A DNA stretch of 43,381 nt, taken from assembly GCF_001904745.1 (NCBI RefSeq), contig NZ_MRCD01000079.1, positions 1 through 43,381 of the forward strand, given 5' to 3'. Each line of letters begins with the position of its first letter. The stretch's first letter is position 1. The DNA is from Calothrix sp. HK-06. Lineage in GTDB: Bacteria; Cyanobacteriota; Cyanobacteriia; Cyanobacteriales; Nostocaceae. Shown here one piece after another: positions 27,105 through 36,241 of the stretch. The translations under genes were made by a program, and so were the position numbers. The notes under the pieces were generated by a model that saw nothing but the letters and a program-made list of their open reading frames with translations, did no database searches and was not told the origin of the DNA.

Positions 27105-27138
27105 AATGTAGAGACGCGATTTATCGCGTCTCTACATT
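27105..27138. terminator. Bidirectional hairpin (TAGAGACGCGAT repeat)
   Basis: AATGTAGAGACGCGAT and its exact complement lie on either side of two bases, giving a 16-base perfect inverted repeat between the stop codons of two converging genes. It starts two bases after the DUF4090 stop and abuts the maf stop. It is a common dispersed repeat of filamentous cyanobacteria, placed as a terminator for both. Confidence 0.75.
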
Positions 27139-27762
27139 TCATGATTTCCAAAAATCGCTGACTGAATAACCCAAATCAGCTAACATGTGTCGCAGCAAAG
27201 GTAAACTTAACCCAATCACATTACTGTGACAACCTTCAATTTTCTCTACAAACACACTTCCTTTACCTTCTAAAGCAAAGGCGCCTGCACAGTTTAAAGG
27301 TTCACCTGTTGCCACATAAGTTCTTATCTCCGAATCACTTGCATTCGCAAAGTAAACTTTTGTAATTTGACACTTGACAATCATCCGACTTTGTAAAGTA
27401 TCTATTAAAACGTGACCAGTTAGCAAGTCACCAATTTGACCGCGCATTTCGTGCCAGCGAGAAATAGCTTCTTCGGGACTAGCTGGTTTACCATGAATTT
27501 CACCATTGACAGCCAATACCGAATCACAACCCATAACAACAGCATTTTCAAATTTTGGTGCAATTCTCTCAGCTTTACGCTGGGCAAGTATTTGCACTAA
27601 TAATACAGGGTCGCGCGACTGCACTTGTGATTCATCAAAATGACTTACAGAAACTACTGGTTCAATACCAATAGTTTGTAATAAGCGACGACGCGCAGGG
27701 GAAGCAGAAGCAAGTACAAATTGTGGAACAAATTGTGGAACAAATTGTGGAACACCCATCAT
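27139..27762 (-). CDS. maf: Maf-family nucleotide pyrophosphatase
   Basis: 207 residues from ATG 27762 (a second ATG follows directly). Maf proteins hydrolyse non-canonical or specific nucleoside triphosphates in the cytoplasm. Motifs are [12 protein letters not shown] (substrate and phosphate binding), [28 protein letters not shown] and [18 protein letters not shown]. The start overlaps the stop of the upstream PsbP-like gene (TAATG), so translation is coupled. Three perfect 12-bp repeats (27718-27753) code [12 protein letters not shown] just before the first motif; relatives have a single PQF. An upstream extension of the frame to 27819 lies inside psbP and is not needed. Confidence 0.93.
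   Translation of the reverse strand: MMGVPQFVPQFVPQFVLASASPARRRLLQTIGIEPVVSVSHFDESQVQSRDPVLLVQILAQRKAERIAPKFENAVVMGCDSVLAVNGEIHGKPASPEEAISRWHEMRGQIGDLLTGHVLIDTLQSRMIVKCQITKVYFANASDSEIRTYVATGEPLNCAGAFALEGKGSVFVEKIEGCHSNVIGLSLPLLRHMLADLGYSVSDFWKS
27718..27753. repeat. 12-bp tandem repeat, three perfect units, in maf
   Basis: AAATTGTGGAAC occurs three times without a mismatch. On the minus strand it codes a Val-Pro-Gln-Phe unit three times at residues about 4-15 of Maf. The identity of the units points to recent slippage or duplication. Confidence 0.95.
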
Positions 27763-28307
27763 TAATATACTTTGAACGAATCTATTGAATCTTGAATGAA
27801 ACGCTTGACTCTTGGCCAACGTCTTTCTGTAACTGAAGCGTTGAAAGTAAACAACTTACCACGACTAACAGTCACATTGGCAAGGTTATGACGTTTTTTA
27901 TTATTAGGGAGTTTAATTAAATATTCCAACTTATAATAAACCTTGCCGTCAACTTCTCTTTGAGCATCGTTAATTAATTCAGCTTCGCGACCAGACCCTT
28001 CAGGCGCCAGAGCGCTTTTACCAAGTTTATATCCAACTTCTCCTGGTGTTCCTAGTTGCGTTAGTGTCTTACCATCAGGAACAGGACTAATTACAACAGA
28101 GATATTCTCAGAAGGCTCGATAATATCATGGAACACCACAACCGGACCATTCGCAACTTTAACTTGCACCCAGCCATTAGGATATGAGAACTCATAGCCA
28201 TTATCAGTATCTGTAAAATTCTTCAGCCCAGCCGCAGCAGCAATATCCGTATAGCTGAAACTAAAGCTAAAAACCAACAGTAATATCAATCCAATACGTT
28301 TCCACAT
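27762..28307 (-). CDS. PsbP-like photosystem II protein (CyanoP type)
   Basis: 181 residues. An N-terminal hydrophobic signal (about 5-26) is followed by a PsbP domain: [80 protein letters not shown]. CyanoP sits on the lumenal side of photosystem II and is thought to help its assembly. Most cyanobacterial members are lipoproteins with a lipobox cysteine after the signal; here I see [10 protein letters not shown] with no cysteine, so the protein may be released or held differently. The gene is translationally coupled with maf downstream. Confidence 0.9.
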   Translation of the reverse strand: MWKRIGLILLLVFSFSFSYTDIAAAAGLKNFTDTDNGYEFSYPNGWVQVKVANGPVVVFHDIIEPSENISVVISPVPDGKTLTQLGTPGEVGYKLGKSALAPEGSGREAELINDAQREVDGKVYYKLEYLIKLPNNKKRHNLANVTVSRGKLFTFNASVTERRWPRVKRFIQDSIDSFKVY

Positions 28308-28402
28308 TTGTTTTCAATCCTTTAGGGCGCCAAGCAATAATATATTTCAAGAATATATTTTTGTAATATTTCGTTTACATTTTCTCATCAAGCGTGACCA
28401 TT

Positions 28403-29018
28403 ATGTCATATACAACGTGTGAAGTACGCTGGTTTATTCCTGGCGCCATCCCTACTAGCTTTAAAACCTGGTTTGACACATCACAACAACCAAAACAGCG
28501 TACTGATATTTATTTATACGCACCGGGTAATGATTTTGTTGGTATTAAGTTACGTGAAGGGCGCCTAGAAATAAAATGGCGGATATCAGAATTAGGAAAA
28601 GTGCAATTTACCGACATAGTTACAGGTAAAGTAGAGAAATGGCGCAAATGGATGTGTAACGACTCTACAAAAGAAGCTTTTCTGCCAATTCAAGTACAAA
28701 ATAACCCTACATTGGGTAAGTGTGAAAAAAAGTCGCTATTTACAGTCATATCAAATTTTACCAGGTGCCGTTCCAGAAAAATTAGATAATAATATAAATT
28801 TAGATAATGTTAAAAACAGTTGCAACATCGAACTTACATTATTGGAAATATATAACAAAACTTGGTGGAGCATAGCACTTGAAGCTAGTGGAGAGGAAGC
28901 TAATTTACTTGATAGTCTACACGCGACAGCTAATTATTTATTTACTGATTATCAAGGTATTGAACTACAAAGAAATGATTCATATGCTTATCCTTATTGG
29001 ATAGATAGTTTTATTTAA
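28403..29018 (+). pseudogene. Frameshifted CYTH-like hypothetical gene
   Basis: Two adjoining frames give one protein. The first, from ATG 28403, reads MSYTTCEVRWFIPGAIP and continues to GKVEKWRKWMCND and LPIQVQ. The second continues with HWVSVKKSRYLQSYQ, CNIELTLLEIYNKTWWSI and ends SYAYPYWIDSFI. The join lies around 28695-28715, with a net shift of one base, just before an A-run. Homologous cyanobacterial proteins, as I recall them, run through both parts in one frame. The EVRW start and the GIKLREGRLEIKWR strand resemble CYTH (triphosphate tunnel) domains; this is an inference. Either a recent frameshift or a sequencing error explains it. Confidence 0.7.
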
Positions 29019-29041
29019 ACTTATATTCGTTACATCCGTTG

Positions 29042-31039
29042 CTAATTTTGCCTTTGTTCAATATGTGCTAAAACTTGAGCTTTACCTAGCTCATTCACCA
29101 ATCTTTGAGCTTGATGTTTATATAAAGGGCATGGTAAAATTTGCGGTAATTGACTCATTACATTTCTTGCAGTAGCCATATCACAACCTGAAATTCTGCT
29201 AATAATTCCGGCGCCATCAAATACAGCGTCTTGAGTAAAAGTTCTCTCAACTTGTATCAGCCAATTTTTCTTACCGATGATACCACGTTCAATTTTTTGC
29301 AGTTCATCGATAGTTGCCAAAACGGTTAACTTATCGTCAGGTGCAAGCTGAATATCATCAGATGGCATCAATTTGGCGGGGTCGCCTGTAGCTTTTTGAT
29401 ATAAAATTGGTACAACCCCATAACCATAAGCAATTTCTGCAAGTAACTTCCCGTTCAAAGTGTCATCAGCTTTAACGCGATATTCTGCTACTAATGTTGT
29501 TTGACTATTCAGCCTAAATAAACTTAAAATATTCTCTCCAAATGCTGCCGCAACAAATGCTTCTGCCGATAATGCATAGGCGCCCATTACTCGCGCAAAA
29601 GGTAATAATTGTGCTATATTTTCACTAAACCTAGGGTCAGAAGTACGAATGACTAAATTGGCGCCTGGGTTTTCAGCATGTACTCTTAAAGCAATTTCCA
29701 AATTAGCAACTTCATCATCAGTAACAGCAATAATACTTTTAGATGTAGTAATGTTTACTTTATTAAGGGCTTGTTTTATATTACCAATAACTAAAGGCAC
29801 ACCAGATAATATTTCTGTGTCAACTTCTGTAGCATGTACAGCAACAAGCGGTTGTTTGAGTTCTTGTAATATTGTGGCAACACGTTGGCCAACACGTCCT
29901 AATCCAACTAATACCACGTGGTCAGATTTTGGTATTAAAGCACGGCGCCTAGAAAATTGAAACTTAGCAGATAAAACACGCTCAGTCATAATAGCATAAA
30001 GTATACCAATAAAAATCGTACCTGCTACAGTTAAACTAAGACTGAACAAATGTAACCACCATTTTATAGGTTCTATATACAACTGTCCAAATAAATTATC
30101 GAAACCACCAATACTTAGAACAATTGAAGCGTTAATTGCTTGTTGCCATGTAATTTTAGGATATTGCGATTTGTAGAGTAGTGTTCCAAGTACAAATAAA
30201 CCAACCATTAAAAAAGCACTGAATACTGCCACACGCTGAGTTTGACTTCTTTCTTGCCACCATTCTCTTAAAGAAATAGCTAACTTTTTACGAGTAATAC
30301 CAGCATTAGATAATTTATGCCAAAATTTAGTTTGACTTCTTGAAGGTTGTGCCGAACGTGTCGGATGATTATCTGTCACTTCAATAAAAGCGACTATATC
30401 ACCATTTAAAACTTTGGCATCTAACTCCCATTGATAAAAAGCTGTTGGCAAAGCTTGTCCTGCACGTACATGAGTCAAAACTCGTCGGTTCGGATTATTA
30501 AGTTCGCAAATTTGACGATTTACTAACCAAGGATTCGTAATACTAATATCTGCTCTTACAACTCGCAGCAACCTTTTCTCAAGCGTGAAAAATCCCCGTG
30601 TTTCACTGCCCAAAGCAGCAAGTGCAAAACTTTTAGCTGGTAACTGCGTTGGTTCAAACGCGACAAAATTCCCTAAGTTTTGTTTTAATAGCTCATTCAG
30701 ATTTTCTTGTGACGAACGAATTACCAAACGAACATTCGGATTTAAAGCGCGTGCAGCAAATGCAGCAGCAATATTGACACTTTCATCGTTAGTAACAATT
30801 AATATAGCGCGACAGTAACGAATACCAGCTTGTTCAAGTACCGTTGGTTGCCGACAGTCTCCAATAACTAGCTTATCGAGTTTTGTAGGTAAGTCAGGAA
30901 TTTGCCACTTTGGACTATCGATAATTTCAATACCATTTACGGCAACACCGAACTCTTTGAGTACAGATATACAATATTGACCCAGGTTTCCAAGTCCGCA
31001 AACTAAGAAAGAATTGACGCTTTGATGTACATCCTGCAT
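29042..31039 (-). CDS. Membrane protein with two TrkA-N (RCK) domains
   Basis: 665 residues. A first TrkA-N Rossmann domain has CGLGNLGQYC at about 14-23 and a GDCRQPTVLEQAG switch region. A beta-rich part follows, then about three membrane helices (about 265-365), a second TrkA-N domain (VGLGRVGQRVA near 375-386, then VIGNIKQALNKVNI) and a TrkA-C domain (about 510-600, ending in DDKLTVLATIDEL). RCK domains bind NAD(H) or nucleotides and gate K+ transport. The central part has the layout of a channel pore region, but I do not see a clean TxGYG filter, so ion conduction is uncertain. It is a single gene, divergent from the DUF2278 gene. Confidence 0.82.
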   Translation of the reverse strand: MQDVHQSVNSFLVCGLGNLGQYCISVLKEFGVAVNGIEIIDSPKWQIPDLPTKLDKLVIGDCRQPTVLEQAGIRYCRAILIVTNDESVNIAAAFAARALNPNVRLVIRSSQENLNELLKQNLGNFVAFEPTQLPAKSFALAALGSETRGFFTLEKRLLRVVRADISITNPWLVNRQICELNNPNRRVLTHVRAGQALPTAFYQWELDAKVLNGDIVAFIEVTDNHPTRSAQPSRSQTKFWHKLSNAGITRKKLAISLREWWQERSQTQRVAVFSAFLMVGLFVLGTLLYKSQYPKITWQQAINASIVLSIGGFDNLFGQLYIEPIKWWLHLFSLSLTVAGTIFIGILYAIMTERVLSAKFQFSRRRALIPKSDHVVLVGLGRVGQRVATILQELKQPLVAVHATEVDTEILSGVPLVIGNIKQALNKVNITTSKSIIAVTDDEVANLEIALRVHAENPGANLVIRTSDPRFSENIAQLLPFARVMGAYALSAEAFVAAAFGENILSLFRLNSQTTLVAEYRVKADDTLNGKLLAEIAYGYGVVPILYQKATGDPAKLMPSDDIQLAPDDKLTVLATIDELQKIERGIIGKKNWLIQVERTFTQDAVFDGAGIISRISGCDMATARNVMSQLPQILPCPLYKHQAQRLVNELGKAQVLAHIEQRQN

Positions 31040-31458
31040 AGTTGTATATTTATATGATGAGTTAATTCAGGTAATGCGAACCTGTAAACTGAGTAATACT
31101 GAGTTTTAAATTATATATATTAAATTAATCACACTTACATTTTTGTGCTTGTCTTAAAAACTACATTTGATAATATATTATTATTCATCACTTTCGTGGA
31201 GCGGGCATCGCGAAGCGCCCCTGCATCTCAGAATTTAATTTTGGTCAAATTAAAAAACATGTGCCATCATGGCAAAGGTTAAATATAAAACCGTTTGGTA
31301 GGATAGCAAACACATTTGTGTGTGCTTGTTTTGTAGGCTTGTTAGGCGTAGATGTAATTTACATAACTAGTTATGAGGTGATTAATAAATTACCTTACAA
31401 TTACGGATGAGGAATAAGTCAAATTAAATACAAGTAAAACATTGTGTAGGAGACTTAA
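31040..31458. other. Divergent intergenic region
   Basis: About 420 AT-rich bases between two divergent genes, holding both promoters. A GC-rich fragment with GGGCATCGCGAAGCGCCC (31202-31219) is a typical dispersed cyanobacterial repeat. A clear ribosome binding site (TAGGAGAC) precedes the start codon at 31459. No coding frame is seen. Confidence 0.5.
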
Positions 31459-32448
31459 ATGCCTTTAAAGAATTATGGTGTACTGAAAGGTCGTGTTGTT
31501 GACCGTAAGCTGGGTGAAGGGCAAACACCCCATTACCAAGTGCTTCTAAGTGATGGAGACACCAAATATCGTATTGCCATCAACGTCAAATCAAAACAGG
31601 CGCCATCAGAATTATTTTATTATTTGGACGAAAACTTTAACCATCCCATTATTAAAGGACTGGTTGAATTAGATAATGGTTTTCATGAACTTTCAAGAAA
31701 ACCAGGTGGACTTGCGTTGGACTTTATTCGGGGGAACTTGTTTGACACAACGCAAATGAAACCTTTACCATACAATGTTCCTGGGCCAGATAATGACTTA
31801 AACGAGTTAATCGAGTTATATATTAACCGTGCAGTAGAAAGTGAAGATGCTGCAATATACGCTTTTGGAGAAAGATGGGGTCCAGAAACCGACGTTAAAG
31901 ACAAATATTTTGGTTTCCTACCTGGTAACGGTATCCACGATATCCATATGAACCAGGGTAATGACGGCAAATTCCAACGAGATAATGGAGTTTGGCAAGA
32001 CGGAGGACTATTAATACACTATCCATCACGTTCGATATGGGTAGGAATTTTTCTAGCTTTCCAATCGCAATCTTTCCATACCGACGATACAACCGGAAAC
32101 CGTATCGATACAGTTATACCAGAAACAACCGCAGCGATTCGTATTGTTGCAGCAATGGTAAACCCTGTAGGTAAGGACACAAATCAAGAAACTGTTACTT
32201 TACTTAATACTTCACCTGAACCAGTTGATTTAACGGGATGGGCAATAGCTGACAAATTCAAATCTAAATTCCCGCTCACTGGTACCATCAATCCAGGTGA
32301 AGTTTTAAAAGTGACTTTAAGTAACAAAATCAACCTAGACAACGAAGGTGGCATTATTACCCTTCTCGATAACGGTGGTCTAAAAATAGACGGTGTTTCC
32401 TACACCAAAGACAAAGTAACCAAAGAAGGTTGGACAATCACTTTTTAG
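31459..32448 (+). CDS. DUF2278 protein with C-terminal lamin-tail domain
   Basis: 329 residues with an excellent ribosome binding site (GTAGGAGACTTAA). Residues 1-225 are a DUF2278 domain: MPLKNYGVLKGRVVDRKLGE, HYQVLLSDGDTKYRIAINV, then LIELYINRAV, IYAFGERWGPE and GIHDIHMNQGN, with conserved His residues that could be catalytic. Residues about 230-329 form a lamin-tail-like immunoglobulin fold (VTLLNTSPEPVDLTGWAI, LKVTLSNKINLDNEGGIITL). There is no signal peptide, so it is probably cytoplasmic. The combination occurs in other bacteria, but no biochemical function is established to my knowledge. A single gene ending in a shared hairpin. Confidence 0.82.
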   Translation: MPLKNYGVLKGRVVDRKLGEGQTPHYQVLLSDGDTKYRIAINVKSKQAPSELFYYLDENFNHPIIKGLVELDNGFHELSRKPGGLALDFIRGNLFDTTQMKPLPYNVPGPDNDLNELIELYINRAVESEDAAIYAFGERWGPETDVKDKYFGFLPGNGIHDIHMNQGNDGKFQRDNGVWQDGGLLIHYPSRSIWVGIFLAFQSQSFHTDDTTGNRIDTVIPETTAAIRIVAAMVNPVGKDTNQETVTLLNTSPEPVDLTGWAIADKFKSKFPLTGTINPGEVLKVTLSNKINLDNEGGIITLLDNGGLKIDGVSYTKDKVTKEGWTITF

Positions 32449-32478
32449 TACTGAGTGAGTCGTGCTAGTAACGTAGTA

Positions 32479-32518
32479 ACGTAGGTTGGGTTGCGCTGTC
32501 GCTACACCCAACCTACGT
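32479..32518. terminator. Bidirectional hairpin (GTAGGTTGGGT repeat)
   Basis: ACGTAGGTTGGGT and ACCCAACCTACGT form a perfect 13-bp stem with a 14-base loop between two converging genes. Repeats of this type are frequent in filamentous cyanobacteria. Its position suits termination in both directions, although there is no long T-run. A weaker relative lies at 39242-39271. Confidence 0.65.
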
Positions 32519-32532
32519 CACGAGCGCACTTT

Positions 32533-33966
32533 TTATTCTCTAATTTGTAGGACAACTAGTGTCATGTCGTCGATGTTTTGTTTATCGGCGCCAATAAATT
32601 CGTGTACTGTATCAAACATATAATCTAGTATTTCTTGGGGTTCGCTATAAATGCGGCAGGCGGTACTTAGTGCTTTAATTAAGTTGTCTTCGTCGAATCT
32701 ATCGCCACTGGCTGAGGCGGCATCTGTTAAACCATCGGTATAATAAATTACAACGTCACCAGGTTCTAGCTGTGCTTCACCGTCTTCGTATTGGCTATTG
32801 GCATCTAAACCAATTAACATTCCCAAAGTGTCTAAGCGCGTTATTGTTCTGGTTGCAGCGTGCCACCATAATGGGGGGTTGTGAGCAGCGTTACTAAAAT
32901 ATAAAGTTCGCGTTTCTGGTTCAAATTCTGAATAAAAAAGCGTGACAAATCTATTGGAGTTTTCTAAATCGGCGTACATGACGCGATTTAAGTTTTGTAA
33001 TATTCGTTTGGGTGGATGACCGTGTAATACTTCACCACGTAACATTCCCCGCATCATTGTCATAATTAAACCTGCGGGAACTCCTTTACCCATTACGTCA
33101 CCAACTACTACCCCCCAACGTCCATTCTCTTGAATATCTGTACTAATAGTATTGTTGTTAAGACTATTATTTGTACTATTAATTTTACTGCTTGGTTGAA
33201 TTTGGTTATGGTTGGTTGGAATAAAGTCGTAGTAATCTCCACCTACACGGTTAGCGGGTTTACAGCGTGCTGCTAAAGCTAACCCTGGTATTGTAGGACA
33301 TTGACGGGGTAGTAGGCGCCTTTGAATTTCGGCGCCAATTTCAAGTTCTTGGTCTAAACGTTCTTTTTTACGTAATTCAACACCTAATTCATCGTTTTCA
33401 ATGGCAACTGCGGTTTGGTCAGCTACTAAACGAACTAGCTTTTGACGTGTTTCTGTCCAAGTGTAATCTGGGTCACGACTCAATACATATAACCATCCAC
33501 GTTCATTATGTTTGACGAGGATAGCGGTACCAAATATTTGTACACCAGGACCCAAACAGCGATGCATTTGGTCGTCTAACATCCCTGTTGTAGCTGTTAG
33601 GGGTACAGCATTTGCTAATAAAGTAATTTGGCTACTGGCTGTTTCGAGCGCTTTACGAATATTTTTACGCTGAAGACTATCTTGCCAATGCAGTTGCTCT
33701 AACCGCACTTGTCCATTTGGTTTGTAGAGAAATAAGGCACTACCATCAGCGTCAGTGACTCGCGTTGCCATCAGTGGAATTAACTCTAAAAACTGATTTA
33801 AATTGTTAAAGCTTCTAAGGGCAAATCCCAACGAACTAAGCAAGTCTTGAATTTTATTTTGCTCGCGATGCAGCCTTGCCACAAGTTCTTTCAGCGCTAC
33901 CACTGGAGTGACGTCAGCCGTAGTGCTGGTATTACTGTTAGTTGGTTGAGAAGGTGGTTGAGGCAC
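32533..33966 (-). CDS. PP2C/SpoIIE-type serine phosphatase with GAF domain (RsbU-like)
   Basis: 477 residues, start GTG 33966. A Ser/Thr/Pro-rich leader and a coiled coil lead to a GAF domain (about 50-195), a short coiled coil (ELGVELRKKERLDQELEIG) and a SpoIIE phosphatase domain (about 215-475). Metal-binding residues are visible: Asp244 and Asp247 in VGGDYYDF, GDVMGKGVPAG, and YTDGLTDA near the end. Such enzymes dephosphorylate anti-sigma antagonist proteins in partner-switching systems; the GAF domain would sense a small molecule. It is the last gene of the minus-strand series DUF502-nusB-ftsY, but 667 bases after ftsY, so it likely has its own promoter. Partner proteins are not in the window. 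Confidence 0.92.
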   Translation of the reverse strand: MPQPPSQPTNSNTSTTADVTPVVALKELVARLHREQNKIQDLLSSLGFALRSFNNLNQFLELIPLMATRVTDADGSALFLYKPNGQVRLEQLHWQDSLQRKNIRKALETASSQITLLANAVPLTATTGMLDDQMHRCLGPGVQIFGTAILVKHNERGWLYVLSRDPDYTWTETRQKLVRLVADQTAVAIENDELGVELRKKERLDQELEIGAEIQRRLLPRQCPTIPGLALAARCKPANRVGGDYYDFIPTNHNQIQPSSKINSTNNSLNNNTISTDIQENGRWGVVVGDVMGKGVPAGLIMTMMRGMLRGEVLHGHPPKRILQNLNRVMYADLENSNRFVTLFYSEFEPETRTLYFSNAAHNPPLWWHAATRTITRLDTLGMLIGLDANSQYEDGEAQLEPGDVVIYYTDGLTDAASASGDRFDEDNLIKALSTACRIYSEPQEILDYMFDTVHEFIGADKQNIDDMTLVVLQIRE

Positions 33967-34633
33967 AGGTGTTTATTATCGTTTAAACTTTTAGCTTGGT
34001 ATTGCTACACCATATTGGGGCAAAGCTTGTAATTTTAGCAAGCGTATTATGACGTAGGATAAAAACTTTATAAGTATTTCATTGTATAATTAAATTTCTT
34101 AATATAACGAATTTGATTTCAGCATATTTTTAGTAGTTCTTACTTAATTAGCTTGATTACAACAGTATTTTCTACTACGTACTGAAGGTTTTTAATAATC
34201 TCATAACCTGATAAATACATCATGTATCCAAAGGTAGACAATTTATATAACCTTCATTAGTTATTCGGTATGTGTTAACTATTTTTTACAAAGGGGTGAG
34301 AGGTATAGGGGGTAAGAGTATTTGTCAAATACATTTTATTTTCCGGCTTTTTAGTTTTATTTGAACAGTTTTATTTGAACAATTTCATTTAAACATAAAT
34401 TATAACCTTTATTTTTTTGGCTAAAGAATATTAAGAAATCAATAATGTAGGCATAAGGAGACTTAAGACGCTATTCTCAATGAGATATGGCGCCTATTCA
34501 TGCTAGATTTTCAGGATGCAACTGATGATAGCAGTTCAAGCGCATTTTTAAATAATTAGTTTTGGTAAGTTTTGAATTTTTAATAATTCTAACTCTCCAC
34601 TAATAGAATGGCTGTTTGGTATACTGTTACATC
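33967..34633. other. Long AT-rich intergenic region between ftsY and the phosphatase
   Basis: 667 bases without a recognisable gene. Short near-repeats of TTTTATTTGAACA occur around 34350-34395. The stretch must include the ftsY terminator and the promoter of the GAF-PP2C gene on the minus strand. I see no strong hairpin with a T-run. Confidence 0.45.
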
Positions 34634-36214
34634 TCAGTTACTAAGTAAAGCTTCGACAAATTCGTAGCTAGAGAAAGGACGTAGGTCTTCTATACCTTCA
34701 CCGGCACCAATAAATCGAATTGGTAGACCCAACTGCTTTACAACAGCAAGTGCAACACCACCTTTAGCAGTGCCATCAAGTTTAGTTAAAACTACACCAC
34801 TTAACTGTGCAGCTTGGGAAAAAACCTCAGCTTGCCGCAAACCATTTTGACCTAACGTTGCATCAAGCACCAACAGTGATTCCACTTTAGCTGTGGGGGC
34901 TTTTTTATCGATAATGCGACGGACTTTACTAAGTTCATCCATCAAATTTTTCTTATTTTGCAAGCGTCCTGCGGTATCTACTAACAGTAATTCTGTATTA
35001 CGAGCGTTTGCAGCCGTTATTGCGTCGAACACCACAGCTGCTGGGTCTGTATTTTTACCCGGATTTGAAATGACTTCAACATTACTACGTGTACCCCAAA
35101 CTTTGACTTGTTCAACAGCAGCAGCACGGAAAGTATCTGCGGCGCCAATCAAAGTGCGGTAGCCTGATTTTTGGGATAAATGAGCAAGCTTACCAATAGT
35201 TGTAGTTTTACCGGCGCCATTAACACCAGTCATGAGCCAAATATTGAGAGTGTCCTTTTCTGGAGCGAAGACAGTTTTTTGAGATTTTTGAATAGGAGTT
35301 TCGAGCATATCCTTAAGGATAGTCTTGAGATATGCAATAGCAGCATCAGCAGGAAGCGCTTCCGAGCGTAACTTACTTTGTAAAGCTTCAATAATATAGT
35401 CAGTTGCTTCGACACCAACATCAGCTTGTAAAAGCAGCGCTTCAATTTCTGTAACCGCAGCTTGGTTTAGTGGCCCCTTGCCAACAATCGCCTTTAATTG
35501 GTTGACTATATTACGACGAGTTTTACTCAAACCCCGTCGTAGCTTTTTAAGCCAATTTATTTCTTCTATAGATACATCTTCTGGGCGCCGACCTTGTGCA
35601 GCAAGAACTTCTGCCGACCACACAAACCCCTCATCAAACTCTAAATCTGAATCGAAATCAGATGTTCCCTCTGTTTCAATATCACTTGTATCAGATACTA
35701 CATTTACATTTGTTATTTCTGCTTGTGGCACCGGAACATCAATGGCGCTTTGCATCAACCGTTGTTGTCTAGCTTCTCTTTCTGCTGCTGCACGTTCAAT
35801 AAAAGATAAATTAGATAAATTGGTCGCTTCCGCATTCACTGATACAGTAGAATCAACAGTGTCAACTGTATTTTCCACTACAGGCTCTTCAACAGTTTCT
35901 TCAACAACTTCTTCAACAACTTCTTCAATTTTCTGTTCTTCAACGACAGGCGCCTCAGTCACAGCTTCAGTCACAGCTTCAGTTACAGCTTCAGTTACAG
36001 CCTCAGTTTCTATAGGAGCATCTTGTTGCTTTTGCTGAATATTCTTATAAGCAGCCTTAGCAAATGCCAGCAGGTCAGGAGCAGCATCGGGTGTAGTAGT
36101 AGGCGCCGCATCTGGTGTAGAAGGCGCCTCAACTTGAGACTGCTTAGTTTTTTCTTCCTCAGCAGGAGAATTAGAAGATTCGTTATGTTGACGACGGAAC
36201 CAATTAAAAGCCAT
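34634..36214 (-). CDS. ftsY: Signal recognition particle receptor FtsY
   Basis: 526 residues from ATG 36214. An upstream extension of the frame to 36316 runs through a dispersed repeat and is unlikely to be translated, and MAFNWFRRQ is the natural start. FtsY docks the SRP-ribosome complex at the membrane for co-translational insertion. An acidic A domain (about 15-225) includes a tandem TEAV repeat; the NG domain follows with GVNGAGKTTTIGKLA (Lys336), DTFRAAAVEQ, DTAGRLQNK, TKLDGTAKGG and a C-terminal GAGEGIEDLRPF. It lies downstream of nusB, with a 55-bp inverted-repeat element between. Confidence 0.98.
   Translation of the reverse strand: MAFNWFRRQHNESSNSPAEEEKTKQSQVEAPSTPDAAPTTTPDAAPDLLAFAKAAYKNIQQKQQDAPIETEAVTEAVTEAVTEAVTEAPVVEEQKIEEVVEEVVEETVEEPVVENTVDTVDSTVSVNAEATNLSNLSFIERAAAEREARQQRLMQSAIDVPVPQAEITNVNVVSDTSDIETEGTSDFDSDLEFDEGFVWSAEVLAAQGRRPEDVSIEEINWLKKLRRGLSKTRRNIVNQLKAIVGKGPLNQAAVTEIEALLLQADVGVEATDYIIEALQSKLRSEALPADAAIAYLKTILKDMLETPIQKSQKTVFAPEKDTLNIWLMTGVNGAGKTTTIGKLAHLSQKSGYRTLIGAADTFRAAAVEQVKVWGTRSNVEVISNPGKNTDPAAVVFDAITAANARNTELLLVDTAGRLQNKKNLMDELSKVRRIIDKKAPTAKVESLLVLDATLGQNGLRQAEVFSQAAQLSGVVLTKLDGTAKGGVALAVVKQLGLPIRFIGAGEGIEDLRPFSSYEFVEALLSN
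35955..36007. repeat. 12-bp tandem repeat in ftsY
   Basis: Four units of TCAGTYACAGCY plus a partial fifth. On the minus strand they code a run of Thr-Glu-Ala-Val units in the acidic, disordered A domain of FtsY. Slight sequence differences between units suggest more than one round of duplication. Confidence 0.9.
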
Positions 36215-36241
36215 TGTGATAAAAAAAATATGGTTTAGTAA

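Noticed and set aside
35478-36038. Plus-strand open frame of 186 codons rich in Ser and Thr
   Set aside because: It is antisense to ftsY and reflects the repeat-rich acidic domain; no family and no start signal.
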